Both the position numbers and the translations under genes were made by a program. Positions 40,987 through 49,403 of a DNA stretch of 64,000 nt are shown piece after piece. Location: NCBI GenBank assembly GCA_963817785.1, contig CAWFPL010000008.1, positions 1,612,001 through 1,676,000 on the forward strand. Reading direction: 5' to 3'. A model generated the notes under the pieces. The model ran no database searches. It saw nothing but the letters and a program-made list of their open reading frames with translations, and had not been told where the DNA came from. This DNA comes from JAKALD01 sp963817785 (GTDB taxonomy: Bacteria > Pseudomonadota > Gammaproteobacteria > Burkholderiales > SG8-39). Every line of letters begins with the position of its first letter. The first letter of the stretch is position 1.

Positions 40987-43266
40987 ATGCAAACGCCGGA
41001 TCAACCTGTCCTCAGGGATATCGTGCTCGTGGGCGGTGGTCACAGCCATGTCGCCGTGCTCAGGCGCTTCGGCATGCATCCGGTGCCTGGCGTGCGGCTG
41101 ACCCTGATCTGCCGCGATACCCATACGCCGTATTCAGGCATGCTGCCGGGCTATATCGCAGGGCATTACGGCTATGACGAGGTTCACATTGATCTGAGTC
41201 GGCTCGCGCGGTTTGCTGGCGCTCGTTTTCTGCGCGCTGAAGCGGTCGGCCTGGACCGCGGCGCGCGCACGGTGCTCTGCCGCGATCGCCCGCCGGTGCC
41301 GTACGACCGCCTCTCGATCAACATCGGCTCGGCCCCGCAGATGGCCAATGTCGCCGGCGCGGTCGAACACGTCGTGCCGGTAAAGCCCATCCACGGCTTT
41401 GATGTGCGGTGGCGCTCGCTGCTCGATCGCGTGCGCAAACACCTGGGCGTCACGCGCATCGCCGTGGTCGGCGGCGGGGCCGGCGGAATCGAGCTCACCC
41501 TGGCAATGCAATATCGTCTGCACAACGAGCTGCGTGCCCTCGGGCGCGACCCGAAGGAGCTCGCTTTCCACCTGCTCACGCGCGATTCGGAAATCCTGCC
41601 GACGCACAATTCCCTGGTACGCCGGGCGTTCGAGCGGGTGCTCGCCGCGCGCGGCGTCGCTGTTCATCGCGACGCCGAAGTGATCCGCGTGTCGGCGACT
41701 GGCGTGCGCACCACCAGCGGGGAAGCCGTGCAAGCCGACGAGATCGTCTGGGTCACGCGCGCCGGCGGCGCGCCGTGGCTGCGCGAGACCGGCCTCGCGC
41801 TCGACGCCGAGGGCTTCATCCGGGTGGGTGACACACTGCAGACGGTGACCGACCCGAAAGTCTTTGCTGCAGGCGACATCGCGAGCATGTCGAGCTATGC
41901 GCTCGAAAAGGCCGGCGTATTCGCGGTCCGGCAGGGACCGATCCTGGCCGAGAATCTGCGCCGCGCCGTGCAGGGCAGGACGCTCAAGCGCTACCGCCCG
42001 CAGCGCCGCTGGCTTGCGCTGGTGAGCACGGGCGATCGCTTCGCGGTGGCCTCGCGCGGCGCGATCGGATTTAAGGGCGCCTGGGTGTGGCGCTGGAAAG
42101 ACTGGATCGACCGCCGCTTCATGGACAAGTTCAACGGCGTTCCGGCCATGGCATCCGATGATTCGGCACCGCCCTCGTCAGTGAAACTCGACAAGGAAGA
42201 GGCTGCGCAGGCGATCTCCGCGATCGCCATGCGCTGCGGCGGCTGCGGCGCCAAAGTCGGCGCCACGGTACTCTCGCGCGCACTGGGCGCGCTGCGTCCA
42301 CTCGATCGCGCCGACGTGCTGATTGGCCTTCATGCTCCGGACGATGCCGCGGTGGTGCGCGTCCCCCCCGGGAAAGCGATGGTGCATACCGTTGACTTCT
42401 TCCGTGCCTTCATCGACGACCCCTATCTCTTCGGCAAGGTTGCGGCGAACCATGCCTTGGGCGACATCTTCGCCATGGGGGCCGAGGCGCAGTCGGCCGC
42501 CGCGATCGTCACGGTGCCGCCAGGGCTCGAGGCCAAGGTGGAGGACGTCCTGTTTCAGATGATGTCCGGCGCGGTCGAAGTGCTGAACGAAGCCGGCTGT
42601 GCGCTGGTGGGTGGGCACACCGGCGAGGCAAGGGAGCTTGCGCTTGGCTTCGCGGTCAATGGCTTTGTGGATGCAGACATGACCTCGGTGATGCGCAAGA
42701 GCGGGATGCAGCCGGGCGATGTCCTCATCCTCACCAAACCGATCGGCACCGGCACGCTGTTTGCGGCCTACGAGCGGCTGCAGGCGCGAGGGCGCTGGAT
42801 TGACGGCGCGCTCGCTTCGATGTGCCAGTCGAACCGCCTGGGCGCGCAATGCCTGCGGGAGCATGGCGCGACCGCCTGCACCGACGTGACGGGCTTCGGC
42901 CTGCTGGGGCATCTGGTGGAGATGACTCGGCCTTCGGGGGTGGACGCGGAGCTGGACCTTTCGGCGCTACCGGTCCTGGAAGGCGCCGAGCAGACCAGCG
43001 CAGCCGGCATTCTCAGCTCGCTGCAGCCGGCCAACGTGCGCCTGCGCCGGGCGCTGCGCAACCAGCAGGAAGCCGTGGGCCATCCGCGCTACCAGCTGCT
43101 CTTCGATCCGCAGACCGCGGGCGGCCTGCTGGCGAGCGTCCCGGCGGCGCGCGCCGGGGCTTGCCTTGGCGCGCTGCGGGCGCTGGGCTACGCTCACGCT
43201 TCAGCGATCGGCCGAGTGCTCGGTCAGGGCGAGGCGCTCGAGCCCGTCGTCCTCAGGCTGGCATGA
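40987..43266 (+). CDS. selD: NAD(P)H dehydrogenase-like domain fused to selenide, water dikinase
   Basis: The 759-residue protein has an N-terminal FAD/NAD oxidoreductase (about 1-380; IVLVGGGHSHVAVLRRFG, VVGGGAGGIEL, VFAAGDIASM). It is fused to SelD (about 400-759), which makes selenophosphate from selenide and ATP. The SelD part has the catalytic Cys in RCGGCGAKVG (cysteine, not selenocysteine), the DDAAVV block, HALGDIFAMGA, GGHTGEA and TDVTGFGLLGH. The fusion is a known architecture. An ATG at 40966 is in frame, but GAGAGG sits 10 nt ahead of the one chosen. No selA, selB or tRNA-Sec is in the window. Confidence 0.93.
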   Translation: MQTPDQPVLRDIVLVGGGHSHVAVLRRFGMHPVPGVRLTLICRDTHTPYSGMLPGYIAGHYGYDEVHIDLSRLARFAGARFLRAEAVGLDRGARTVLCRDRPPVPYDRLSINIGSAPQMANVAGAVEHVVPVKPIHGFDVRWRSLLDRVRKHLGVTRIAVVGGGAGGIELTLAMQYRLHNELRALGRDPKELAFHLLTRDSEILPTHNSLVRRAFERVLAARGVAVHRDAEVIRVSATGVRTTSGEAVQADEIVWVTRAGGAPWLRETGLALDAEGFIRVGDTLQTVTDPKVFAAGDIASMSSYALEKAGVFAVRQGPILAENLRRAVQGRTLKRYRPQRRWLALVSTGDRFAVASRGAIGFKGAWVWRWKDWIDRRFMDKFNGVPAMASDDSAPPSSVKLDKEEAAQAISAIAMRCGGCGAKVGATVLSRALGALRPLDRADVLIGLHAPDDAAVVRVPPGKAMVHTVDFFRAFIDDPYLFGKVAANHALGDIFAMGAEAQSAAAIVTVPPGLEAKVEDVLFQMMSGAVEVLNEAGCALVGGHTGEARELALGFAVNGFVDADMTSVMRKSGMQPGDVLILTKPIGTGTLFAAYERLQARGRWIDGALASMCQSNRLGAQCLREHGATACTDVTGFGLLGHLVEMTRPSGVDAELDLSALPVLEGAEQTSAAGILSSLQPANVRLRRALRNQQEAVGHPRYQLLFDPQTAGGLLASVPAARAGACLGALRALGYAHASAIGRVLGQGEALEPVVLRLA

Positions 43267-43455
43267 GACGAGCGGCCCCCAAAAACGCGCGTGCTTTGCC
43301 ACCGATGACATGCTGCCTTGCTGCCGACGCCCGCTCAACGTCGCACCGCTGCCGGCGCAACGGCACGGCCGGATTCGCGCGCTCGGTGTGTGACGCGCTA
43401 CGCACCCACTAGGGGCGGGAGCGTCGCGGGCGCATAGGTCAACGGTGCGACCGCG

Positions 43456-43650
43456 TCAGACGCTCGCCGGGTAGCCCGCCTGCGCCAGGGCACTGGTCAA
43501 CTCGGCAAGCGACCGCCGGCTCTCGACGTGTACCCGCTTGGTCGCAAGGTCCACATGGACCGTCGCCACCGGATCGACGGCCTTGAGCGCCTTCGTCACC
43601 GTGCTCACGCAGTGCTCACAGGTCATATCCATGACTTTCAGCTCGACCAT
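43456..43650 (-). CDS. copZ: Copper chaperone (HMA domain, CopZ-like)
   Basis: The 64-residue protein is a single heavy-metal-associated domain with the Cu(I) motif MTCEHC near residue 10, a beta-alpha-beta layout and the ending AGYPASV. It would deliver Cu(I) to CopA or CueR. AGGAGAAAGG precedes the ATG. It is divergent from cueR and has its own 19-bp-spacer promoter. Confidence 0.93.
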   Translation of the reverse strand: MVELKVMDMTCEHCVSTVTKALKAVDPVATVHVDLATKRVHVESRRSLAELTSALAQAGYPASV

Positions 43651-43695
43651 CGCCTTTCTCCTAGATAAAGGACCCAATACGAAGCTACCAGACGC

Positions 43696-43726
43696 ACCGT
43701 ACGCCTTCCCGTGATGGCAAAGTCAA
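43696..43726 (-). promoter_or_regulatory. CueR-type promoter of copZ
   Basis: On the minus strand: TTGACT (43726-43721), a 19-nt spacer, then TACGGT (43701-43696). The spacer contains TTGCCATCACGGGAAGG, a dyad close to the CueR consensus CCTTCC-N7-GGAAGG. A 19-bp spacer is the mark of MerR-family activation. Confidence 0.7.
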
Positions 43727-43750
43727 GCACCTGCGGCCGATTGGCACTCC

Positions 43751-43781
43751 TTGACATTACTACTATTGGAAGGTTTATGGT
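43751..43781 (+). promoter_or_regulatory. CueR-type promoter of cueR
   Basis: TTGACA (43751-43756), a 19-nt spacer, then TATGGT (43776-43781). The spacer ends in TTGGAAGGTT, as in CueR operators. It drives the plus strand 73 nt before cueR, so autoregulation is likely. Confidence 0.7.
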
Positions 43782-43853
43782 TTGAGTGAGCTTATTCGCT
43801 TCCCACACCTCTAACCCCACGTTCGAAGCACTCGGCTGAAGGGGAGACTGATC

Positions 43854-44324
43854 ATGGATGGCATGCAGATAAACATCGGCGGCGCCGCGCAAGTCTCAGG
43901 CGTGTCGGCGAAGATGATCCGTCACTACGAACAGATCGGCCTCATTCCCGCGGCGCGGCGGAGCGATTCCGGCTATCGGACGTACACGCGAAACGACGTG
44001 CATACGCTGCGCTTCATCCGGCAGGCGCGAAGCTTGGGCTTCTCGATCAAGCAGATCGAGGATCTGCTCAATCTATGGAGAGATCCACGCCGGCCGAGCA
44101 GCAAGGTGAAAGCGCTCGCCTTGGCGCGCGTTGCGGAGCTCCAGGCGCGGATCAACGACGCTAAGGCCATGAAACGCGTTCTCGCGCATTTGGCGGCACA
44201 TTGCCATGGCGACGAGCGCCCGGAGTGCCCGATTCTCGACGGTTTGGCCTCGCAGACCCCAATCGCCCAGCCGCCCGCGGCGGCCCACCGCCGAGATCTC
44301 GCGCTGTCGAAGGCCCGTCGCTGA
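43854..44324 (+). CDS. cueR: MerR-family Cu(I)-responsive regulator CueR
   Basis: The 156-residue protein has the MerR winged helix (IGGAAQVSGVSAKMIRHYEQIGLIPAARR, SGYRTYT), a long dimerisation helix (about 80-115) and the C-terminal metal loop. In the loop, HCHGDERPECPIL gives the Cys-x7-Cys pair of CueR-type sensors. It would activate copZ and copA when Cu(I) is present. GGGAGA lies 8 nt before the ATG. A C-terminal extension of about 25 residues is unusual. Confidence 0.92.
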   Translation: MDGMQINIGGAAQVSGVSAKMIRHYEQIGLIPAARRSDSGYRTYTRNDVHTLRFIRQARSLGFSIKQIEDLLNLWRDPRRPSSKVKALALARVAELQARINDAKAMKRVLAHLAAHCHGDERPECPILDGLASQTPIAQPPAAAHRRDLALSKARR

Positions 44325-44494
44325 AAGCGGGCGCTGTGCCACTAGATTCGAGGGCCTGACGTGATTTGAAGATCGACTGTCGTAGGGGGAACGCAACGCC
44401 CGGCATTGTGAACCTTGCCAGATTCCAGAGCCGGCCTTTTTCGTCGCATGTCAGCACCGCGCTGCGCACGCGCGGTCCCAAGCCGCTGGGGGGC

Positions 44495-44525
44495 TTGACA
44501 TTCCCATTGTGGGAACCCTGAACAT
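44495..44525 (+). promoter_or_regulatory. CueR-type promoter of copA
   Basis: TTGACA (44495-44500), a 19-nt spacer, then GAACAT (44520-44525). The spacer holds the perfect dyad TTCCCA-TTG-TGGGAA (44501-44515). The -10 hexamer is weak, as expected for an activator-dependent promoter. Confidence 0.65.
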
Positions 44526-44557
44526 GACGGCGTGTCTGAATGTTACGTAGGTCCACG

Positions 44558-47053
44558 ATGCCGGCTTCGACCGCACTGCGTATCCCGGCCACCGCCTCTG
44601 AGCGGACAGGCGAAAGCGTCCGCTTGCCGATCGCGGGCATGACCTGCGCCTCGTGCGTGGCGCGCGTGGAAAAAGCGCTCGCCGCGGTGCCCGGGGTGAG
44701 CGATGCCTCGGTCAACCTCGCCACCGAGATCGCAGCCCTCAAGGTCGCGCCATCGGTCACGCTCGAAGCGCTCCGAAAGGCGGTGGAGCAGGCAGGCTAT
44801 GAGGTCGCGCGCCGGGAGATCGATCTCGGGATCAAGGGCATGACCTGCGCGAGCTGCGTCGCGCGCGTCGAGAAGGCGCTCGCGAAGGTGCCCGGGGTGC
44901 TCTCGGCATCGGTCAACCTTGCGACCGAACGCGCGCACGTGGTGGCCGTCGCGGGCATCGACGCCGAAACTCTGCGAGAGGCGGTCGTTGCGGCGGGCTA
45001 CGAAGCCGAGTCCGGCGATGCGCAGGCGGCCGCTGAGGGTGCAGCCAGGGGATTCACGCTGCCGCAGTGGTGGCCGGTGGCGGCCTCGGCCGCGCTCAGC
45101 GTTCCGCTGCTCGCTCCGATGGCTGGGCTCGCGTTCGGGGCGCACTGGATGCTGCCAGGCTGGCTGCAGCTCGTCCTCGCATCGCTGGTGCAGTTCTGGC
45201 TGGGCGCGCGCTTCTACCGCGCAGGGTGGAAGGCGCTCAAGGTGTTTACCGGCAACATGGACCTTCTGGTTGCCTTGGGCGCCAGCGCCGCGTACGGGCT
45301 GTCGGTGTTCGAGCTTCTGCGCGGCGCGGGCGGGCACCTCTACTTCGAGGCCTCGGCAACGCTGATCACCCTGATCCTGCTCGGCAAATGGCTCGAGGCG
45401 CGCGCCAAACGCCAGACCACCGAGGCGATCCGCGCGCTCAATGCGCTGCGCCCCGAGCGGGCGCTGGTGCGGCGCGACGGCAAGGACGTCGAAGTGCCGC
45501 TTGCGTCGGTCCCTTTGCGTGACCTCGTGGTGGTACGCCCCGGCGAGCGCGTGCCGGTCGACGGCGAGGTGCGCGAGGGCCGCAGCCACGTCGACGAATC
45601 GCTCGTCACCGGCGAGAGCCTGCCGGTGGCCAAGGGCCCGGGCGAGCGCGTCACCGGCGGGTCGGTCAATGCTGACGGACTGCTGCTCGTCGAGACGCGC
45701 GCCGTTGGCGCCGAGACCACGCTCGCGCGGATCATCCGGCTGGTGGAGAACGCGCAGGCCGCGAAGGCGCCGATCCAGAGAATCGTCGACAAGGTGAGCG
45801 CGGTGTTCGTACCGGTGGTGCTCGCAATCGCGCTCGTCACGCTGCTCGGCTGGGGCTTCGCCACCGGCAACTGGACGATGGCCCTCCTCAACGCGGTTGC
45901 GGTGATGGTGATCGCTTGCCCATGTGCGCTGGGGCTCGCGACGCCCACCGCGATCATGGCGGGCACCGGGGTTGCGGCGCGCCGCGGCATTCTCATCAAG
46001 GACGCCGAAGCGCTCGAGATCGCACACGCCATCACGGTGGTGGCGTTCGACAAGACCGGCACGCTCACCGAAGGCCGGCCGGCCCTGGTGGCGATCGAGC
46101 CGTGGCAGGGGGTCAAGCACGAAGTGCTGCGCCTTGCGGCGGCGCTGCAGCAGGGCAGCACCCACCCACTCGCGCGCGCGGTCCTCGCCGAGGCCGAACG
46201 CGAAGGCGTGCCTTCGGTAACGGCGAGCGAGGTGAAGGCGTTGCCCGGGCGCGGCGTGCAGGCACGGCTCGAGGGCCGCACGCTTTATCTCGGCAGTTCG
46301 CGCCTGATGGGGGAACTGGGCGTCGACACGGCACCGCTGGCGGCACGCGAACGCGCCTACGCGGGCGAAGGGCGCACTGTGTCGTGGCTCGCGATCGAAG
46401 CCGGCGGCGCGCGCAGCCTCGCGGGGCTACTCGCGTTCGGCGACACCCTGAAGGCAGGCGCGCTGCAGGCGGTGGCGCGCCTGCAGCGCCAGGGCGTGAA
46501 GACGGTAATGTTGACCGGCGACAACCGGGGCAGCGCCGAGGCCGCGGGGCGTGCGCTGGGCATCGACGAGGTGCGCGCCGAGGTGCTGCCCGCCGACAAG
46601 GCGAAGGCCGTGGCCGAGCTCCGGCGCCCCGGCAGCGTGATCGCCATGGTGGGCGACGGCATCAACGATGCGCCGGCGCTCGCCGCCGCCGACGTCGGTA
46701 TCGCGATGGCCACCGGCACCGACGTCGCCATGCACACTGCCGGCATCACGCTCATGCGCGGCGACCCGCTGCTGCTCGCGGACGCGATCGACATCTCGCG
46801 CCGCACCTACGCGAAGATCCGCCAGAACCTGTTCTGGGCGTTCTTCTACAACGCGATCGGCATTCCGCTCGCGGCCTTCGGCTTTCTCAACCCGGTCATC
46901 GCCGGCGCCGCCATGGCGTTCAGCAGCGTGAGCGTGGTCACCAATGCGTTGACGCTGCGGCGCTGGAAAGGCGCCCCGCCGAGCGGCGGCGGCGCGTCGC
47001 CCTCGGCTGGCATTCGGGCCCGGGCAGTGGAGGTCAGGCCGCTCGAGACGTAA
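44558..47053 (+). CDS. copA: Cu(I)-exporting P1B-type ATPase
   Basis: The 831-residue inner-membrane ATPase has two N-terminal HMA domains (C30-x2-C33 and C97-x2-C100 in MTCASC), eight helices, the transport motif CPC (VIACPCALG), the phosphorylation motif DKTGTLTEG, HPLARAV with the P1B histidine-proline, and GDGINDAPALA. It exports Cu(I) to the periplasm. I chose the ATG at 44558 with TAGG ahead; an ATG at 44540 would lie about 8 nt from the inferred transcript start. The CueR-type promoter is directly upstream. Confidence 0.96.
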   Translation: MPASTALRIPATASERTGESVRLPIAGMTCASCVARVEKALAAVPGVSDASVNLATEIAALKVAPSVTLEALRKAVEQAGYEVARREIDLGIKGMTCASCVARVEKALAKVPGVLSASVNLATERAHVVAVAGIDAETLREAVVAAGYEAESGDAQAAAEGAARGFTLPQWWPVAASAALSVPLLAPMAGLAFGAHWMLPGWLQLVLASLVQFWLGARFYRAGWKALKVFTGNMDLLVALGASAAYGLSVFELLRGAGGHLYFEASATLITLILLGKWLEARAKRQTTEAIRALNALRPERALVRRDGKDVEVPLASVPLRDLVVVRPGERVPVDGEVREGRSHVDESLVTGESLPVAKGPGERVTGGSVNADGLLLVETRAVGAETTLARIIRLVENAQAAKAPIQRIVDKVSAVFVPVVLAIALVTLLGWGFATGNWTMALLNAVAVMVIACPCALGLATPTAIMAGTGVAARRGILIKDAEALEIAHAITVVAFDKTGTLTEGRPALVAIEPWQGVKHEVLRLAAALQQGSTHPLARAVLAEAEREGVPSVTASEVKALPGRGVQARLEGRTLYLGSSRLMGELGVDTAPLAARERAYAGEGRTVSWLAIEAGGARSLAGLLAFGDTLKAGALQAVARLQRQGVKTVMLTGDNRGSAEAAGRALGIDEVRAEVLPADKAKAVAELRRPGSVIAMVGDGINDAPALAAADVGIAMATGTDVAMHTAGITLMRGDPLLLADAIDISRRTYAKIRQNLFWAFFYNAIGIPLAAFGFLNPVIAGAAMAFSSVSVVTNALTLRRWKGAPPSGGGASPSAGIRARAVEVRPLET

Positions 47054-47387
47054 CGAACAGCACGTCCCTTTGATTCAAGGTAGCGTCCCGCAGGCCCGGT
47101 TCACTGTCCGGCCCGCTTTGCTCATGTCACGGGTTCGGAATCAGTTTGTCGCTATCTCCTAGACCGTCATCCGCGCGCGAATGGCAAGAGCGGCGCGCTG
47201 GATGATCTCACCCGCTTCGCGGGCCCACGGCTTGCGGGCCGCGGAACCGGCCGCGCGGCGTCTTGATGCATACCGATGAAGCGTTCCCCGGCTATTGGCC
47301 GGTGAAGCGCGTGGCTCTCGACAGGTTCGGAACGATTCCCTAGGGGAGCAGCGATTCCGCAGGCGGGACCGCAAAAGCGGACAGGGC
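47054..47387. other. Intergenic region between copA and the peroxiredoxin-like gene
   Basis: The 334-bp gap contains the merA-like fragment at 47159-47230 on the minus strand. I see nothing else in it; the rest encodes no family-like product. Confidence 0.5.
47159..47230 (-). pseudogene. Mercuric reductase-like C-terminal fragment
   Basis: The minus strand reads PWAREAGEIIQRAALAIRAR and then MTV-stop. The AGEIIQ-x-AALAIR-x-RMTV segment matches the part of MerA-type reductases just before the LADQLFPYLTMVEGLK region, which is absent here. Upstream the frame is no longer family-like. Only about 22 residues support the call. Confidence 0.5.
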
Positions 47388-47915
47388 TCACGCCTCGCCG
47401 CGCGCGGGATAGTCTTTAGAAACCGCAAAGTCGATCGCCTGCGCGATTTCTCCGAAGTGCGGTCGCGCGAACGGCATGCTGGAAACCGACAGCCAATAAA
47501 GCGTGGCGTCAGGCTTGATCAGGAACAATCCCGGCTCGGCGAACAGCGCCGGCTCCTCGACGCCGGCCGAGGTCATCCCCCGGCCGCTCGAAATGTACAG
47601 TCCCCACCGCCGCGCGGTCTCGATCGGCACGCCGTACCCGATCGGAAGCTTGTCGAGCCCCCACTGCGTCTTCGCCTGCTCGGCCCGCTCCCTGGGATCG
47701 GTGGATGTGATCACCGTGGACACGCCGCGCTTGTCGAACCCCTCGAGCATGCCGTTCAGCTCGCTCGTGTAGCGGCGGCATACCGGGCAGTGCAGCCCCC
47801 GGTAGAACACGAGCATCGTGAAAGTCTGTGGATGCTGTTCGGCAAGACGCCAGCGGCTACCCCCCAGCAGGTCGAATTCGAGCGCCGGAACCGGTTGTCG
47901 TGGTTTGAGTGCCAC
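47388..47915 (-). CDS. AhpC/TSA-family peroxiredoxin-like protein
   Basis: The 175-residue protein is a thioredoxin-fold AhpC/TSA member: LVFYRGLHCPVCRRYTSELNG carries a CxxC (CPVC) at the start of the first helix, followed by VSTVITSTDPRERAEQAK and LFAEPGLFLIKPDATLYW. In place of the peroxiredoxin T-x2-C loop it has the Trx-like CPVC, as in the redoxin subgroup seen near metal genes. A peroxidase or thiol oxidoreductase role is likely. It is next to the copper genes, but on the minus strand. Confidence 0.85.
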   Translation of the reverse strand: MALKPRQPVPALEFDLLGGSRWRLAEQHPQTFTMLVFYRGLHCPVCRRYTSELNGMLEGFDKRGVSTVITSTDPRERAEQAKTQWGLDKLPIGYGVPIETARRWGLYISSGRGMTSAGVEEPALFAEPGLFLIKPDATLYWLSVSSMPFARPHFGEIAQAIDFAVSKDYPARGEA

Positions 47916-48256
47916 TTGAGTGTCTCCTTAAGTTAATCGCGTCTGCAGCCGTGATGGAAAAAGGCAGTGATCCGCGCTGTCACGCGAACAACGCGGGAAT
48001 GTCTCCCCTTTGGTCGCAGCCGCGCCCAATTTCTTACTCCTATTCGTGCCTGCGCGGGCGCCAATGCCTGAACGAGCGTGTGTTTCGCCGCACGAGGATG
48101 CACCCGAAGCCCGGTCGCGGCGTACGCTGCAGCATATCCGCCGCTGCGTACCGCGCTCGCACGCCCTGCCCACCCGCACGTGCGCCACACCATGTAATGA
48201 ATACGCCCCATGGGCCGACCAACCGCTGCGACCTGATTTCTGGAGATGGATGTGTT
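47916..48256. other. Non-coding stretch before the bdh fragment
   Basis: About 340 bp without a supported gene. A short NNAGMSPL string appears in the plus frame near 47990 and resembles an SDR motif, but without context it cannot be called. Confidence 0.4.
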
Positions 48257-48423
48257 CAGGGAAAGACCGCCCTCGTGACGGGTTCGACCAGCGGAATCGG
48301 GTTGCGTATTGCCGAGGCGCTCGCTGCTCGCGGCGCGGATGTGATCCCGAATGGGCACGGCGTAGCAGCGGAAGTTGAATACGTGTGCACTCGAATCGCC
48401 AGTCAATACGACGTGCAGGTGCA
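48257..48423 (+). pseudogene. 3-hydroxybutyrate dehydrogenase-like N-terminal fragment
   Basis: The frame reads QGKTALVTGSTSGIGLRIAE, then ALAARGADVIPNGHG and VCTRIASQYDVQVQ. That is the Rossmann start of Bdh-type SDRs: TGSTSGIGL and the NG-x-G loop after beta-2. The match ends near 48420 and the remaining catalytic part is absent. No start codon is evident in frame. An EAL-domain fragment follows immediately. Confidence 0.75.
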
Positions 48424-48648
48424 ATGCTGCGCCTGGGTCAGACGCTCGGTACTCGTGTGATCGCCGACGGCGTCGAAACGGCCGGCCAGGTAGAGTTCCT
48501 GCGCCGCAGGAAATGCGACGAGGTACAGGGCTACCTGTTCGGTAAGCCGGTCGCGCTAGAAGAGTTCGAGCGGACATGGCTGGCGAGGGCGACCCCGGTG
48601 ACCGCCGCCATCGACGCGAGCGCCCGCCTTCCGGACCCTTCGTCATAA
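48424..48648 (+). pseudogene. EAL domain C-terminal fragment (c-di-GMP phosphodiesterase remnant)
   Basis: The 74-codon frame reads MLRLGQTLGTRVIADGVETA, GQVEFLRRRKCDEVQGYLFG and KPVALEEFERTW. This is the last part of an EAL domain, with the VIAxGVE and GYLFGKP motifs. The upstream catalytic EAL motif is missing. It joins the bdh fragment at 48420-48426 and ends in a TAA. Confidence 0.8.
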
Positions 48649-48662
48649 GCGGATAACCACCG

Positions 48663-49262
48663 ATGAGCACCTCGAGACATCACACCCCTGCTTCGCCCGC
48701 CGCCACGCCCCGGTTGAAGCCGCCGCCCTGGTACGCGCGCCTGATCCTCGCGCTGCAGCGCCGCAAGTACGGCACCGAGCTCGAATCCGCGATGCTCTGG
48801 GCGCGCCTGCCGCGCGCGTTCTTGGCGCTGACGCTGCACTACCGCAGCCTCGACCGCCGCGGCTCGCCGCTCGAGCCCGGACTGCGGGCGCTCGTCCAGG
48901 TGCGCGTCTCGCAGATCAACTGGTGGGCGTTCTGCGTCGATTTGAACGGCGCCGCGGCGCTCGAGCGCGCGGTGGCGCCGGACAAGCTCGCCGCCCTGCC
49001 CGATTACGCGCGCTCGGGGCTGTACTCCGACCGGGAGAAGGCGGCGCTTGCCTATGCCGAAGCGGTCACCGACTCGACGCGGCACGTCGACGAGCCGATG
49101 CGGCAAGCGCTGCGCAGCCATTTCGGCGAACAGGTCATCATCGAGCTCACCGCGCTGATCGCGTTCCAGAACATGTCGAGCAAGTTCAACGCTGCGCTCG
49201 GGGTTCCGTCGCAGGGCTTCTGCGCGCCTCCATCTTCGCCACCGGATGGCGAACACCGTTAG
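48663..49262 (+). CDS. Carboxymuconolactone decarboxylase-fold protein lacking the CxxC
   Basis: The 199-residue all-helical protein has a CMD-like core: LEPGLRALVQVRVSQINWWAFCVDLNGAAAL, then LPDYARSGLYSDREKAALAYAEAVT and VIIELTALIAFQNMSSKFNAALGV. In AhpD-like peroxidases the first block is E-x5-C-x2-C-x3-H. Here it is Q, W, C and N, so the proton-relay and one redox Cys are missing. The protein is probably not a peroxidase. It begins 14 nt after the EAL fragment. Confidence 0.8.
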   Translation: MSTSRHHTPASPAATPRLKPPPWYARLILALQRRKYGTELESAMLWARLPRAFLALTLHYRSLDRRGSPLEPGLRALVQVRVSQINWWAFCVDLNGAAALERAVAPDKLAALPDYARSGLYSDREKAALAYAEAVTDSTRHVDEPMRQALRSHFGEQVIIELTALIAFQNMSSKFNAALGVPSQGFCAPPSSPPDGEHR

Positions 49263-49403
49263 CGACATGGACCGCGACGCGATGCAATCGGAGTTCGGGG
49301 GGGCAGCGCTATCATCTCGTGTAAGGTTTTCGCGGCCTGTCCGACCAACCGTTGAGCCGGTCACGTAACGGACGGCCTCGTGCGACTCCAACAGGGCTCA
49401 GGC

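Noticed and set aside
47985..48010. NNAGMSPL string as a third SDR fragment
   Set aside because: Eight residues without surrounding SDR motifs are not sufficient.
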